A DNA stretch of 64,000 nucleotides, taken from contig JAQGDQ010000279.1 of assembly GCA_030141605.1 (NCBI GenBank), positions 122,001-186,000 of the forward strand. The letters run 5' to 3'. The first letter of the stretch is position 1. Each line of letters begins with the position of its first letter. Made by a program: the position numbers and the translations under genes. Source of the stretch: Tubiluchus corallicola. Taxonomy: Eukaryota; Priapulida; Priapulimorpha; Priapulimorphida; Tubiluchidae. Shown piece after piece: positions 12,770 through 25,194 of the stretch. The notes under the pieces are model-generated. The model worked only from the letters and a program-made list of their open reading frames with translations. It was not told the origin of the DNA and ran no database searches.

Positions 12770-13490
12770 AAATCTATATGCAGGTACATTTTCTTTATGA
12801 TTAAGGAGTAAGGATTTAGCTGAGGAGACAAGATGTATGTTTGATTATAAACTCAAGCAACCCTAGGCTTAGGTAACAAATGGATGGTTCGCCACCTTCA
12901 CTACCAATTCTCTCATTCTTGAAGATTTATAAACATTTCAGTGTGTAGCCATTTGAGTGCCCTACAGAATTGTGCTTGAAAACGAGCATGAGTTCCGGTC
13001 CCCCAAATCATCCACATCAAGCTGATTGTAGCGTTAATTGCTGAGATGTGTTTAGAAAAGTAATCCTGAAATAGCTTCGACGTAAAGTTTGATATTTTCT
13101 TCGTCATCCTCTGTATTTTCCAGGAACAGTAATATATCATGTCCGCATTTAGCAAATGCGCTTATAGTCAAGCCTCACAAAGTTTGCTTTGAATAATATT
13201 TACCAGTAAGTTAAGCCAGTAAGATTTGTGAGGCCATATTATGTCAGTGTGCAATATATATAACCATGTACTTTTATCTGTAGTAATAGGATTTGTATGG
13301 GTAGATATTATATCTTGGTAAACAGCTTATAATAGTGCAATATAGCAGTGTGACGTACAGTGGATCTCTTATGTTAGACGTGATATAAATAAGGTAAGCT
13401 TATTAATGTTGAGCTTATAATATCATGTGTTGTATCATCTTGCAACAACCAGGGAAGGAAGCTTCATAAATGCTGCAGATTTTTAATACA
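12770..13490. other. Non-coding stretch
   Basis: No gene, RNA or known repeat recognised. An 80-codon open frame on the minus strand (12913-13155) shows no family features. Confidence 0.35.
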
Positions 13491-13493
13491 AAA

Positions 13494-13710
13494 CATTCAG
13501 TGTTTGGGAGGGTGTGCGTTTTGACTACTGAGACATGTCCAAGATTTCGCGAACAGAGCTGCAAACGTTCAGTGTTTGAGAAGATGTGCGTTTTGACCAC
13601 TGAGACATGTCCAAAATTTCGCGAGCAGAGCTGCAAACGTTCAGTGTTTGGGAAGATGTGCGTTTTGACCACTGAGACATGTCCAAGATTTCGCGAACAG
13701 AGATGCAAAA
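13494..13710. repeat. Minisatellite, three 72-bp units
   Basis: CAGTGTTTG starts at 13498, 13570 and 13642, giving an exact 72-bp period with few differences between units. Each unit contains GTGTGCGTTTTGAC or GATGTGCGTTTTGACC, GAGACATGTCC and TTTCGCGA. Because 72 is divisible by three, frames stay open on both strands, giving predicted peptides of 73-97 residues with 24-residue repeats. There is no gene context for any of them. Confidence 0.9.
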
Positions 13711-13885
13711 TTTGAGACCTTCAAAGGTTGATGATGACGGAAGCAATTAGTCAATAAAAGGTTCTAAACACTCAATTAGAAAAATGCCAGCCGAACCATC
13801 AATTTTATAAATTTTGTGTTATTTGCATTGTAGATTTTAAATGACCTTTTACCCATTACCTACTAATCGCTTTTGCCACCACCCC

Positions 13886-13912
13886 CCTCCGTGAGAACAT
13901 AGTCCACGGAGG
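13886..13912. other. Short perfect hairpin
   Basis: CCTCCGTG (13886-13893) and CACGGAGG (13905-13912) form an 8-bp perfect stem with an 11-base loop. It follows a C-rich run and is not part of a recognised gene. It may be a structural end of an old repeat; its function is unknown. Confidence 0.5.
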
Positions 13913-14304
13913 CGTTGATGATTATGATGACTTGGCACTAGACATACCCGTACTAACAAATTTCTGACAGTAACCTACAACATCAAGATCGTTTCCCGCA
14001 TTATCCACTTTTTATGCGCCAATGTTAACTATGGCGTATTTGTATTACAAGGATAAAACTCGTTATTGCTGTCTCAGGTACACACGTCCGAGTTTGATTA
14101 AATTGCCGAAAATCCTCTTTACCTGGAGACTGATTAATCAGAGCCAAGCCGCCAAATCCCGTCATTATATTTGTCTAAATCTAGTTGCAGCAAATCGTTA
14201 TAAACATGTTATTCTTTGCATTGAAACAGCGAATGTCTAAAAATCACTAGCAACCAATACTGATCCTAAAACGAAAAAAAGCATAGATGAAAATTTTAGT
14301 TTAA

Positions 14305-14811
14305 AGCACAAGAAAACACTCTTCATAAATAAAGCTTAAAAATTCTCCTTGAAATTTTGTATCTATATATTGCCTTATTATGCAGAGAGCTTGCATTAGC
14401 ATCAACGATGCATAATACTAGTAAATTTAAACTCCGACGATGATCGTTAGGTGCAGCCATTTTGACGGTGAGTCGTTTCGAAACACGTTTAGAGTTTAGA
14501 AATCATTGCATAAAGCTTGAAAAAATAATCAGGGCGTTCGTAGCGCACTCTTCGCTAGCTTAGCAAAAGTTTAAATTACTTTATATAAACAATGAAATCA
14601 ATAATATGTTTTTGGTGTATCAGTGGTGCACACTGGGATGACGATGCAGTGACGCTTTACCAGGTGGTGCGAATATTTTAAATTATTAAAAATTTTCTTT
14701 TCTGGTTACACGAGTCTTTCAAGCAGGCAAGCGTAATGCTAAGTAATATAACTTTGTGTGGGAAGTTTATTAAGCATATTTTACAATTTTACAATTCCAT
14801 TTTCTTTCCCT
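14305..14811 (-). mobile_element. TTAA-flanked non-autonomous element, full-length copy
   Basis: A reverse-oriented copy of the family also seen at 31292, 34147 and 50021, 507 bp long. TTAA lies at both ends (14301-14304 and 14812-14815), and the end by 14305 reads AGCACAAGAAAACAC. Internal family blocks are present in reverse: GCAGCCATTTTGACGG, CATCCCAGTG-type sequence, and AAGTAATATAACTTTGT. It has no coding capacity. TTAA targets suggest piggyBac mobilisation (inference). Confidence 0.75.
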
Positions 14812-14929
14812 TTAAGTTCCTAAGTCCACAAAAAAGTGAATAAGTGAACGAGTTCATCTCATCATTTGACAAGCTGAGATCAATTCTCAGTGGCTGGGCG
14901 TACTTAATGTAGGTGGTTTTGTGGCAGAA

Positions 14930-15040
14930 CATGGTTTTCTTTTCCATATAAGTCCTTCAAACAGGTAAGAGTACGTTAACTAATATAACTTTGTATGAAA
15001 AGTGTTTTGGGTCGTACTTTAAAATTACCCTTTCTTCCAA
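14930..15040 (-). mobile_element. Fragment of the TTAA-flanked element
   Basis: A short second copy of the element's start region. CTTTTCCATATAAGTCCTTC and AACTAATATAACTTTGTATG match the block at about 14700-14765 in the neighbouring full copy. Only about 100 bp is recognisable. Confidence 0.5.
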
Positions 15041-15044
15041 ATTG

Positions 15045-18000
15045 TAAAAGGCAAACTAAATAGTTTAAAAATAGCTAGAAAGAAAAAATCCAGGCATGAA
15101 ATGAAACCATGTATTCATTTTGATTAAAATCAGGGTTGTCTGGGTGACCTTGAAAACTAACTTCTACAGTATCGTTTGGTTTCCTTGTTTCAATTAATGC
15201 AGTAAGACACTAACATCGCATTTTTTCGGTTGGGCGCACGGCTACGGCAGCTGCAAGTTAGGAAATACAGAAAATTTTATACTATGAATTCATTGCTTTT
15301 TGGTGTTTATTTTCCCACGTACTTAAATGTTAAGGTACTTACACAACTATACAGGGTGTAACATACTGTTTATTTTCCCCCAGAAAGTCTGATGAGAAAT
15401 AATGTAATGATGGTGTTATCAATAATAATAATTAATATGACAACCAAGCTATTGTCATATTATCAACTAAACCTGAAAACAAGTATTAAAAAATGGTTCA
15501 GTTGCCCTTTAAACCCAAGATTTAGGAATTTAAGTTCTGCGGGTTGGTTTGTAGCATTCAATTTTGTGCGCGATATGAAGCCGTCTGATCAACTTGTGAA
15601 TGCGGAGAGAGGTGACCCAGAAAACTCGTCACGATACAGGTGTACAAGGTAGAAAACAGTTGAGCTTTGGTATTGGACCTGAAAACATTACATAGGTCAG
15701 ACTTTTCGTAATTGCAGTTTTGCTGAACTTTCGAACGAAAATGTTTGTCCATTTTACTACTTTTGATTGCTGCCGTCATGTTGATGGGTGAGGAAGTTGC
15801 TACAGTTAATGGACTCCCAAGTACCAGATGTTATGGTGATAGTACTGGTGGCTGGAGGACTACCGGTTGAGCGATAGACGAGAAGGATACGACAGTTCTC
15901 TTGTTTATTTGAGGCCAGCAAGAGGTGTCTAGAGCTTCAGACTATTTCACGGGATCCCGATCTGTAAGTTGATTTATTCTTTGCCTTACTATGCAGCGTG
16001 TCCTGAGTACAGATGGACTAATGGTTTTCACAATTGAAAAATGTTCAATATGAACGTGATCCTACACGAGTTGAAGTCACGCCAGACATTGAAATTGTGT
16101 ATGAAGTTTAGCAACGAAATGTTTCATGGATGCTGCTAATTTACATGTTACGTCACAACCCTGAATGCTGCTTTCAATGCATTAACTTGCTAGCATTTCC
16201 CCAGGGGTGGCCGGTAGTTAAGTTAAGCCCTTAGACGAACGTTTGCTACGGTTAGTTTAGCTTATATCCAATGGAAATATTACCAAGACATTATAATATG
16301 TTAGTTATGAACACTGTTTATTTTTGGTGATATTACTTAGTTTTGCTTTCAATTTTGCCCAATAACGTGTTTCTGATATTTTTGCCAATGTTTTGTTTTG
16401 ATGTATTGTGCTTTAATGACATATTTGGTCGGTTTGATTTTCGTGCCTAATATTTTGTCATTAAAAGTGATAACAGTATACTATAATTATTATTGTTGCG
16501 TCATTGTCCTGTTGTATTTAATTCGATTAACCGATAAGTGCTAATACAGAATCCCACAAGAACCAACACCCTCTTGAAGTGGTAGCGCCCCCCGTAGACT
16601 ACCCTTGCTGCGAAGCCACTATCTGGAGTTTGTGGGCAGATCCCTCTTTAAAGTAAAATTTTATGTAAACTTATTGCTCGGCCAAGGAATCTCCAGTGAC
16701 TACCTTACATCTAGTCAGGCCTGCCCCATCTGCACTAGTCGTAACACAGGGCTTGCCAAAAGTAACTAGGCTGTGGTACAAATTCGTTAAAGAAACCCGT
16801 CGGACCGCCATATAGTGAAAAAGGAACTTTTACAAATTATGTAACAAAGTAACGTATGTAATGTTGAGGTTTTTATGCAATATCATTAAAATTACAATTT
16901 TTATAAAAACTGAACAGTAGAAAAGACAGCACACTGAAAAGCTCGAATTTTGCGATTTGCAAAAACTGCAAATTCCTACTTCTCGCGGGTCTTGAAGTGT
17001 TGGTGAACTACACATACCTGGGCACCTGGTGCCCTGGTTCTCTCTCTCCTTTGCCCCGTGTACTACGTTTCGCTTTTCAAAGCACACGTATTATGTCCTT
17101 CAAATGTATACAAAACAAACTCCATTGCTCTATGTCACTTGTATACTTTATTCATTTCAAACTGAAATTTTAATTAAATTCATTTATTTGACTGTGAAAT
17201 GACTATTTCATGACTCTTAAGAGGCATTGACATAGTTCTGCTTGTGGATTTTTGGAAAACGAAGACCTTTATGATAACCTCGAAAGGCGGAGGTTGCATC
17301 CAACTTCTTGCAGCCCTCTAAAGATTTTTTATTTTTATTACAAATTTTGTCTGTTTTCAATATCTTATTGCCAGCTTGGTGCCCCCTGAGCCTTGGTGCC
17401 CTAAGAACGTGCTTAGTCTGCTTATGTGTTAATACAGCCCTGGTTTTCGCTAATGATTTACGACAGTATTCGCGATTTTGATGTGCGTTATACTTATAGT
17501 TTATTCTTGTCATCCTACATGTACTGAGTCTAAAATTGGTCAACTAAACCACATATAAACATCGTACCTTCAGAAGCTGATATTTTGAGGGAAATGTATG
17601 CATGTTTTTTCATGTTCTTCCTGCTGATCTTTTACTTTAAGGTAAAGCAGTGGACATTACTACCGCATCAGTGAACATGAAAAGTTTAGTTTGTCCAATG
17701 TTTGCAAAACACGCAATCTTGACGCGGGTAAACATGGCAGACGGAGCGAAGCTGATTCCAGTACAAAAGCAAAACAGCGTCTTGTACATGTGAACTGGCT
17801 GGGTGATTTCGTTAAAACGGGAACACGTTGGATAACAGCTCGCTATGTGGTCTTTATTAATTAATAAATCTTATTTGCAGCAAAGGGGAAGAAAATAGTA
17901 GTTTGCGTGCGTGTGCGTGTCCTGCTTTGCTTTGCGTTTCAGATTTTGCTTTCCTCGTCCACATGTGGCTACCAATTTAAAAGTTGGCGAGGTGACATGA

Positions 18001-21000
18001 CGACGACGGTAACGAAGTGGCAAACTAAAGACAGTTTGTTAACTACACACGGTTTCATTTTTAATGACATGAATAGTAAGAATGACTAAAAAAAATCCCG
18101 CAATTACAAACAGGGAGAAAGAAAGAAAGAGTACAACGTTTCAAACTACCGCTGCAGTTCTTTTTACGTGAACATAAAAAAGAACAAAGAAATGCTTCTT
18201 GTGTATTAGTAATATAAACAAAACTCGCAAAAAATTTAGTTCAGTAGTTCTAGTAACTGCCCGTGATTTTTTCCTCTTTTTTGTCCCTTTCTTTCGTTGA
18301 CCTGAAGAAGAGCTCTGGCGGCACTTCAAAACTTTGTGCTCTTTCTTTCCTTTTCTCTGTTTTTTAATTGTAGGATTTTTTATTCGCAGATTTGCTGAAA
18401 TGCAAAACCAAAACTAAATCTGAGCGACAAGTTTTGATCATACTTTGTACGCTAAGGCTTGTTCTGTAAGGAAAACTTGCTGATGTAAATCTAAAATAAT
18501 AATAGACCCATAACTTTTTATTATTTTAGTAAAGCACTTTGTATCTCTGCATGTGTAAAAAACTAAAGATACTGTCATGTTGCAACTATAAAGCGTAATT
18601 TTGCGATATGCTCATAAGCCAGAAAAGCCAACTTGTGGAATCTGATTAGACTTAAAATGTGGTTTTTGCTTAAAACTACCTATGTCGCTCTCAGTTTAAT
18701 GGGCTTCAAACCCAGACGTAAGCAAATTACAACATGGCAGCCGGAGTGCCAAAATGCCATCGTGAAAATGCAGCTGCTTGTTTTACGCGTTTCAAGGCTT
18801 AATTGGACTCTTCGCACTGCACCCGCAATCAACTTGAGACAATCTCAATAACACATTGAAATGATATCAAAATTTATTAATTAGTTATTTTACTAAATTA
18901 ATCACTTTATTATTTTTAGTTAAGTTAGATTTATTAGCTAAATAAAAATAAAAATAAAAATACATACAGTGTTTTCATACATCAGTTTTACAATACAAAC
19001 AATAATATTGGTCATTGTTAATCAAAACAAAAGTTTTGCACCCTGCAATCACAATCGATACAATAAACTTGCTGGATATACAGATTACCGTTATCATCAA
19101 AAGTGAGGGACTGTATTAACCTACATATGGATATGTTGCTATCTGTTTATTGCCATGTTTATATGTAGTTTGCACTGTGTGTGTTTATTGTCAATATATT
19201 TCGTTGTTCAAATTGTAATTCTTTCATAATCTATTGTTCATGTAATTGTTCGAAATCACTAATAAAATATAAAATATGAAAATGCGGATAATATATAATT
19301 ACGTTTCATTATTGTGTGATAGATATTATGTGTAATTTTTACTGGGAAGGTAGATATTGTATTTATCCAATTACGACCCAAATACGTATCAAAATAATTT
19401 TAAAAAATGTTAAATATAAAACGAACTGTTGAACTGTTGAGTTAAGTTTACATTTTTAAGCGTCTGGCCAGCTATACATATAGTATAGAGAAGCCAACGC
19501 AATAACTCTGCACTAGTAGGCGCACCGTAAAAAACAACAACAGTAACTGTTGTTCGAACTGAGAAGAAACCTTACAATATCTGATCACAATCATCAACCT
19601 CTTATATTTGCGAACATGTGTCCTGTGAGATGCAACAATAGATAAATTCCATACGCATCTAATAACGTGTCAAACGTTTGTAATGTAGCGTGGTAATTAA
19701 CCAGGACAGACGCAGCAGGAGGTGGGGTAGCATATGGCTTCTTGATGCACAGCATTAAAGACGGTGCGTCTGCCTAATTCGGAATTGCTCTATTAGTGCG
19801 AGCAGGAGGAAATCTGTTGGGTTTATTCGCAGACCAAAGATGCGTTTTTGGGACAGTGACCTGGAAGGAATTGTGGTGGCTGCGATGAAAATGCTCATGG
19901 GATAGTGGCTAAAAGTGAAAAGACACTAACATAATGGGCTCATATATATATATTGTCTATTGTCCCAATGCCTAGTTTTAAAGTTCAGCTTGCTGGCAGA
20001 GCTTACTCAACGTTGATGTTTGAGGACCAGAGCCTGGCTAGGACCGTATTAAGACCTCAGGAGCCCCTAAACATTGAAAAGATTTTGTACCCTCACGTAT
20101 GTGCATTTCAGAATAAAAACAATATTAAACTGTAAAATAAAATTTTAACTTTCAAAATGAAAAAAATAAAAAATACAGTAAGATTTGTTTACATTAAATA
20201 CTGACGCATCTGATTTACACTGATAAAAAAGTAATATTAGAATAAAAATACAGAGACTACTCTGAATCTTATAAAGATATTCAGCATTATCTACATGTGA
20301 ATCAGATGTCAATAAATTTAGAGCAGCTTATTACAAAAGATCAACATATTATACGGTGCACAAAACTTATCCTAGCAAAGACAGTGCAAACACTTCTATT
20401 TCTTATGAAAATTGATATCAGTAAAGACTGATATCAAACACTGTACAAAAATTTACTCAATAGTTTTTTACCGGTTATTGTTGGGTAATTATACGATTTG
20501 AAAAAACTGTGCATCTACTAGAAAAAATTAACACACGTAACAAATAATTAATAAATTTGGTACTGTACTTCAACCACACACCAGAAAGTGCTACTGGTTA
20601 ACACTAAGAACCAATGCAAATATCGAAACTAATAATTGCCGTCATATTGTTCATCCAAATTTTGAAGATCTTTATTAGCATTGTTTCATTGTTTGCATTG
20701 TCTCTGTATTTGCATTGTTTTGGTGGTAACAAGTCAAGTGCTGTTTTTTGTGTGTGGTTGAAGCATAGTACCAACTTTACAAATTATTTGCTAAGTGTGT
20801 TAATTTTTTCAAGTAGATTGAAATTTATTTTTGTAGCAACTTGTGCCTGATGGTGGCTTGGACAGAGCCGAAACGTACCCGAGGAGTGGTGTTCTGTGAC
20901 AATAGAATGCTACTTTTTAGCACATCATTTGTGATAATTTTTTTAGCATTGGGATTCCTTTTTTCAAAGATTGTTAGTTTTACCTATTTGTGTGACGCTG

Positions 21001-21970
21001 TATTCTTGTTTTTAAATTCAAGCTGTGATAAACTTAGTCACCTGGTTGGCTATAGGTGTGTAAAAAACAGAAACCTTGAAGGCGGCCAAAATTAAGCTCC
21101 CTTCGTTCTAGAGCAAGTTTAAGGCCACCACTGGAAAATCAATGGAAAGTAATTGAAATCAATGAGTTAAGGATTGCATGTCAGCACAGAATGTTCAGAA
21201 AACCTGGGTCTTACGATTTAGCTATTCTCACTTCTCTTGCGAATGGCATTCTTTTATTCCTGTGGAATAAGCCTTCCATTTTGAGCACAAGTGGCGCTAC
21301 TGGCTTTGCTTGCCTGCAGGTGATTGGTTATTCTGTTGTACAGGCGGCAATCATCGCTAACCATTGTTACAGTTAACAAAAGGCGTAATTACTTGTACAC
21401 ACCTAGTTAAACTGAGACAAACTGAGGCGAAGCTTCATCTCCGATTTGTAGCAAAACAAACAGAAGCCATTCAGCACAATGGAAGCTGTTAATGCGCGTT
21501 GGAAAATTAAACATCCTGCCCAAGCTGCACGATGTTTGACACTATTAACTAATCTTTAATGAAACTCACCTAGATAATTAGCTCTGCTTTTGTTGTTGAA
21601 AGCCTACGCTGATTTCATCAGTGAGGACTGGATTGTTTGTAAAATGTGCATTATAGAATCAGTGGAGCTCTTAATGGGGCTTATTATAATAAATTTGTAC
21701 TTGGGCAAAAAAGTTTCTACCTATTTCTAAATTTACGTGATTGTTGTTACCATCGCTGGTGTTTTAAACAGAATTGCAGAAATGTGAACTTTCACCAATG
21801 ATACGCAGAAATGCGTTTTAAATCTTCTGCATACGATATCTCGCGTTGCTAACGTTTTTAGAATAATTTATACTGTTTGTTTATTCGCTACCCTAAATAT
21901 CCGACAAAATACTCATGCATAGCTAAAAATTTCAAGCAGCTTACTAACTTCCACAAAACACCTCATTATT
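15045..21970. other. Long non-coding stretch with scattered short ORFs
   Basis: Nearly 7 kb without a gene I can support. Open frames of 60-108 codons (for example 17217-17543 minus and 20614-21095 plus) lack domains and splice partners. CCTGAAGAAGAGCTCTGG near 18301 and CCTGATGGTGGCTTGGACAG near 20847, followed by AGCCGAAACG, resemble the 3' hairpin regions of some retroelements. I cannot place the elements they came from. Confidence 0.35.
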
Positions 21971-22345
21971 TGGTACGTCAAAAGCTTCTGACACAATTAG
22001 ACAAAACATTTTACTCAAAATTTTAGAAGATAAACTGCACGTTTAACACTGACATGTCTGCAATTTTACTATCCAAGTCTCTGACATGAAGGAAAGATGA
22101 GCACAGTGTTTTCTTCTACTATCAGAGTCCCACGGGGTGGTTGTTCAAGTTCTGTTCTTTCCATGTTTCATCCTGCCATAGGTGATGACCACATACAATG
22201 TGAAGAAGTGAAGGATCATACCTAATCAAGTCTTCTCCGGTAACCTTCAAACTAGACATACTATTGAATATGTAAAGTATGCATCAACTAGAAGACGTTT
22301 ATCTTTAGTGTAGATGCACTACGCGGATGACATTCCCACATTAGA
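21970..22345 (+). pseudogene. Decayed LINE reverse-transcriptase fragment
   Basis: Three reverse-transcriptase motifs appear in order, in shifting frames. KASDTIRQNILLKILED (about 21979-22030) is a version of the usual DxSKAFDTI..LL..L block. VPRGGCSSSVLS (about 22128-22165) corresponds to the PQG..SPxLF block. HYADDIP (about 22319-22340) corresponds to the catalytic YADD. Several stops interrupt it. It ends about 20 bp before the ion-channel gene fragment. Confidence 0.5.
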
Positions 22346-22362
22346 ATTAAATGAGAAGATAT

Positions 22363-22382
22363 AATTGCAGAATTGTAGTAGT

Positions 22383-22413
<31 letters not shown>

Positions 22414-22571
22414 CCAAACCACTGACGGACCCGTCGGACAGGCTACTACAAGAAACTAGATGGGCAAACAAAAATCAACCTTCAATGTGTGAATTTTTAA
22501 TTGGTAATCTACATTACTGCTTTATGATGATTGAGTCCAGCACAGTTTCATCAAACCAGGTAAAGGCTTAA
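22363..22571 (+). pseudogene. Partial duplicate of the DEG/ENaC channel gene
   Basis: An open frame of about 68 codons matches the C-terminal part of exon 1 of the intact channel gene at 27078-28222. It shares PLTD, LLQE, WAN, QP, CE and then HYCF.MI in the same order and spacing. The Ser-rich segment, CGCSSGS in the intact gene, has become an (AGC)n run (22379-22412) encoding about twelve serines. The copy then lacks about 15 codons carrying the CDCPTPC cysteines, yet rejoins the parent at TCATCAAACCAGGTAAA, including the exon's splice donor. No other exon sequence is found nearby. It is most likely a dead fragment from local duplication. Confidence 0.75.
22379..22412. repeat. (AGC)n microsatellite inside the channel gene fragment
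   Basis: About eleven AGC units. In the intact paralogue the corresponding site reads TGCAGCAGCGGCAGC, which looks like the seed of the expansion. Confidence 0.9.
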
Positions 22572-22574
22572 TCG

Positions 22575-23845
22575 CATCCACGTTGTCATTTATGCTATAT
22601 TGTAACACAAAGTTATCTCCATTCTGTAAATGATAACACCTGATTACTAGACTCACCTGTTTGCCTTAGGCTAGTTGTGTGCTAGTTTGCTAGCTGCTTA
22701 AGTTGGGGATGCATTTTTGTTCACATAATACTAATTTTCTTTGGATTTGAGCCAATAACCTATTACGATATAGGGTACGTATGTTTATGTTTAGCTGTTG
22801 AATCAGATAACTTGTCAGGTGTTGACGGCCAGCCTTTTAAGCTGTCGACTCCACCTACATTAAATGCTGAACCCAGCGATCTATGCATTATTTGCCTGAT
22901 TGTATTCAAAATGTAAAACATGACGAGAAGTTGCAGGGTATACTGGGGCAACGTCGGCCATCCACTAATGTCGGCAAGCTTGTTGCTATCCACTCTAAAC
23001 ATGTCACGTGAGCTAGTTTGGCTTTTTATAGCACGCTGAGCCAGTCAGCAGAGCCAGCATTGATCAGCTAGACGTGTTTCCCTTGTTCTAGTTGTCTATC
23101 ACCTGTACCAGCAACAAACTTCGAGAAGACTTAGATGATTAACTACAATGTTTCATAGCTGCTTAGTGTTTACAATATTTTAGCAACTACTGTAACGAAC
23201 AATCATTTACACTGAGGATTGTTCACTTGCAGTAGATCCTCGAGATGTAAGTTTTACAGACTTTATCAAAAAGGTGGAAAATCTACACAAGCGATGTGCT
23301 AATGTTGGCAGAAGACCCGAAAACAGTCCTTCACAATATCTAACGAGTTCACCCCATGAAATCCATCTCCACCTCAGTCTTTTGCTTTCATTGTGACTTT
23401 GCTCTACCAAAAAATGGTTATTTAAACGTGCTTAAACCTGTGCACATCTGCTGACCTGACACGAAGAGACTCTCTGTTGTGATACCAAACCAGTTGTGGA
23501 TGGAGCGTTGATAATGCTGGTGATATATTGGAACTGTGTCTATGGTGTGTCTAATCCTAAGCCAAGCAAACGGGGAGCTGACTAGCCACAAATGTGAGCT
23601 GGTAAGAGCTGTGAACTATGTCCAGTCTACTCTTCCATTTCCTTATCCTTATCCATTTCCAAAGCTGATATTTTGGTTTTTACTTTGTTATTATTGTTAT
23701 CGCTTTACCATTTAAACCTACAGTTTATTATGATGTAACTTTTGATCGTGTAAAAGAGATAAAAAGACAATAAAAATAGTAAACGTAATCATAATCTTTT
23801 CTTCCATTTTATACTGACTTTTGCCGTTGAAATGCATAAAATCAA
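22575..23845. other. Non-coding stretch between two repeat remnants
   Basis: No gene or repeat recognised. Short minus-strand frames at 22763-23002 and 23207-23410 show no family features. Confidence 0.35.
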
Positions 23846-23854
23846 TACTTGTTT

Positions 23855-25190
23855 CAGGGGATATTAATGCCTATTCCAAAACCTAAAAAGAAGAAAAGAC
23901 CAGTAGAAAATTTAAGACCAATTATACTGCTGAGTTTGTTAAGGAAAATCTTGGCTATATGTATGATCAGACGCATACATGACAGATTAAATGGCAACAT
24001 TCCTCCAAGCCAAGCTGCATATAGAGAGGGACGAAGTACTTCTGAACTAGTAATGTCAGCAAACATACTAGCAGAAAAAGCAGTCACAACCAGTTTTTAG
24101 CAAATCACGATCTTGTTACTTGATATGAGCAAGGCTTTGATACTGTAGAGAGAAGAATTCTGTTTGATGACCTACAACCTACTACAACCAGATCAAATGA
24201 ACATAATTACAATTCTACTGAAAAATGTTAAACTTACTGTAAAAATTGGGAACACGTTAGGACTTTTAGCACGAATATTGGGGTCCTCCAGGGTAATTGT
24301 TTTAGTCCAGTACTTTCCACGCTCTACCTAGCATCCTACCTATTTAGGATCCAAATTCCTCCAAATGATGATTATGATTACGATACCACTGTCTGTGATA
24401 ACCTTCCTCAACATATTCTGGATCACTCCCATGGAATCCTATGAACCATTTCTTATTGACAAACAATGTGCAGACGATATTGGGTGGATTAGTGCATCAA
24501 ATTTTCAATTAACACAATAAAAAAAGACTTTCCAAAAAAACTAGAGAAAAGAAATCTTCAAGTAAACCAATCAAAAACAGAAGAATATATTATTGCAAGA
24601 GATGGTAATCAGTCTTGGAAAAATGCAAGTGCAAGTGCATGGGCACTTTTGTAAGCATCGAAGATGATATCAAAAGCAGAAAGCAATAAGCAATGCATGC
24701 TTTTCTTCAGCACAAGAATGTATTAGCTAGCAAGAAACTAAGTCTTAACGAAAGGCTACGATTGTTTAATGCTTACGTTACTAGCATATTTATGTACAAC
24801 AGCGAAACTTGGGGTTTAACGAGTACTCAAGTAAAGCAGATTGACACATTTCATAGAAGTCCTCTTAGGAAAGTTTTAAAGATGAGATGGCCAATGAAGA
24901 TTTATACGCAAAAGAAATTTATTCGAGTTAAAAGTCAAGATCTGAAGATTAAGATGGCTAGGACATTTTCTAAGATTACCAAATGAAGCAGCAGTACGAG
25001 TCGTCTTAAAGGAAGCCTTAAAACCTTGCAAAAAACCACCTGGCAAACGTAAAACTACTTGGATAGCTAAGATAAATAAAGATGTTCAACAACTTCAACC
25101 AAATCTATCTTTAGGAGCAGAAGAAGTGGGTGGAATACTCTGATAAATGTTGATAGCTCAATGCCTACAATAGGTGGAATCAGATTTTGA
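23855..25190 (+). pseudogene. Decayed, 5'-truncated LINE (reverse transcriptase)
   Basis: The product would copy retrotransposon RNA into DNA, but the frame is broken several times. In order: IPKPKKKKRPVENLRPI (RT entry block, about 23871-23925); REGRSTSELV (about 24024); LLDMSKAFDTV with a frameshift (about 24117-24150); GVLQGNCFSPVLSTLYLA (about 24280-24335); CADDIGW, where the catalytic Tyr of YADD is replaced by Cys (about 24470); LQVNQSKTEEYII (about 24558-24597); and LFNAYVTSIFMYNSETWGLT (about 24757-24816) with the IDTFHR..LRKVLKMRWP tail. A PCKKPPGKRKTTWIAKINKD segment lies near 25025-25085. This tail is typical of endonuclease/RT LINEs common in marine invertebrates. No endonuclease domain lies upstream. 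The element is dead. Confidence 0.85.
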
Positions 25191-25194
25191 AGAA

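Noticed and set aside
11895-12831. Overlapping 92-157-codon frames rich in Ser-Phe-Ile-His
   Set aside because: Pure product of the GAAT tetranucleotide satellite read on the minus strand.
13415-13746. Possible small repeat protein over the 72-bp units
   Set aside because: Three frames on two strands are equally open, there is no promoter, splice or homology evidence, and a minisatellite explains it.
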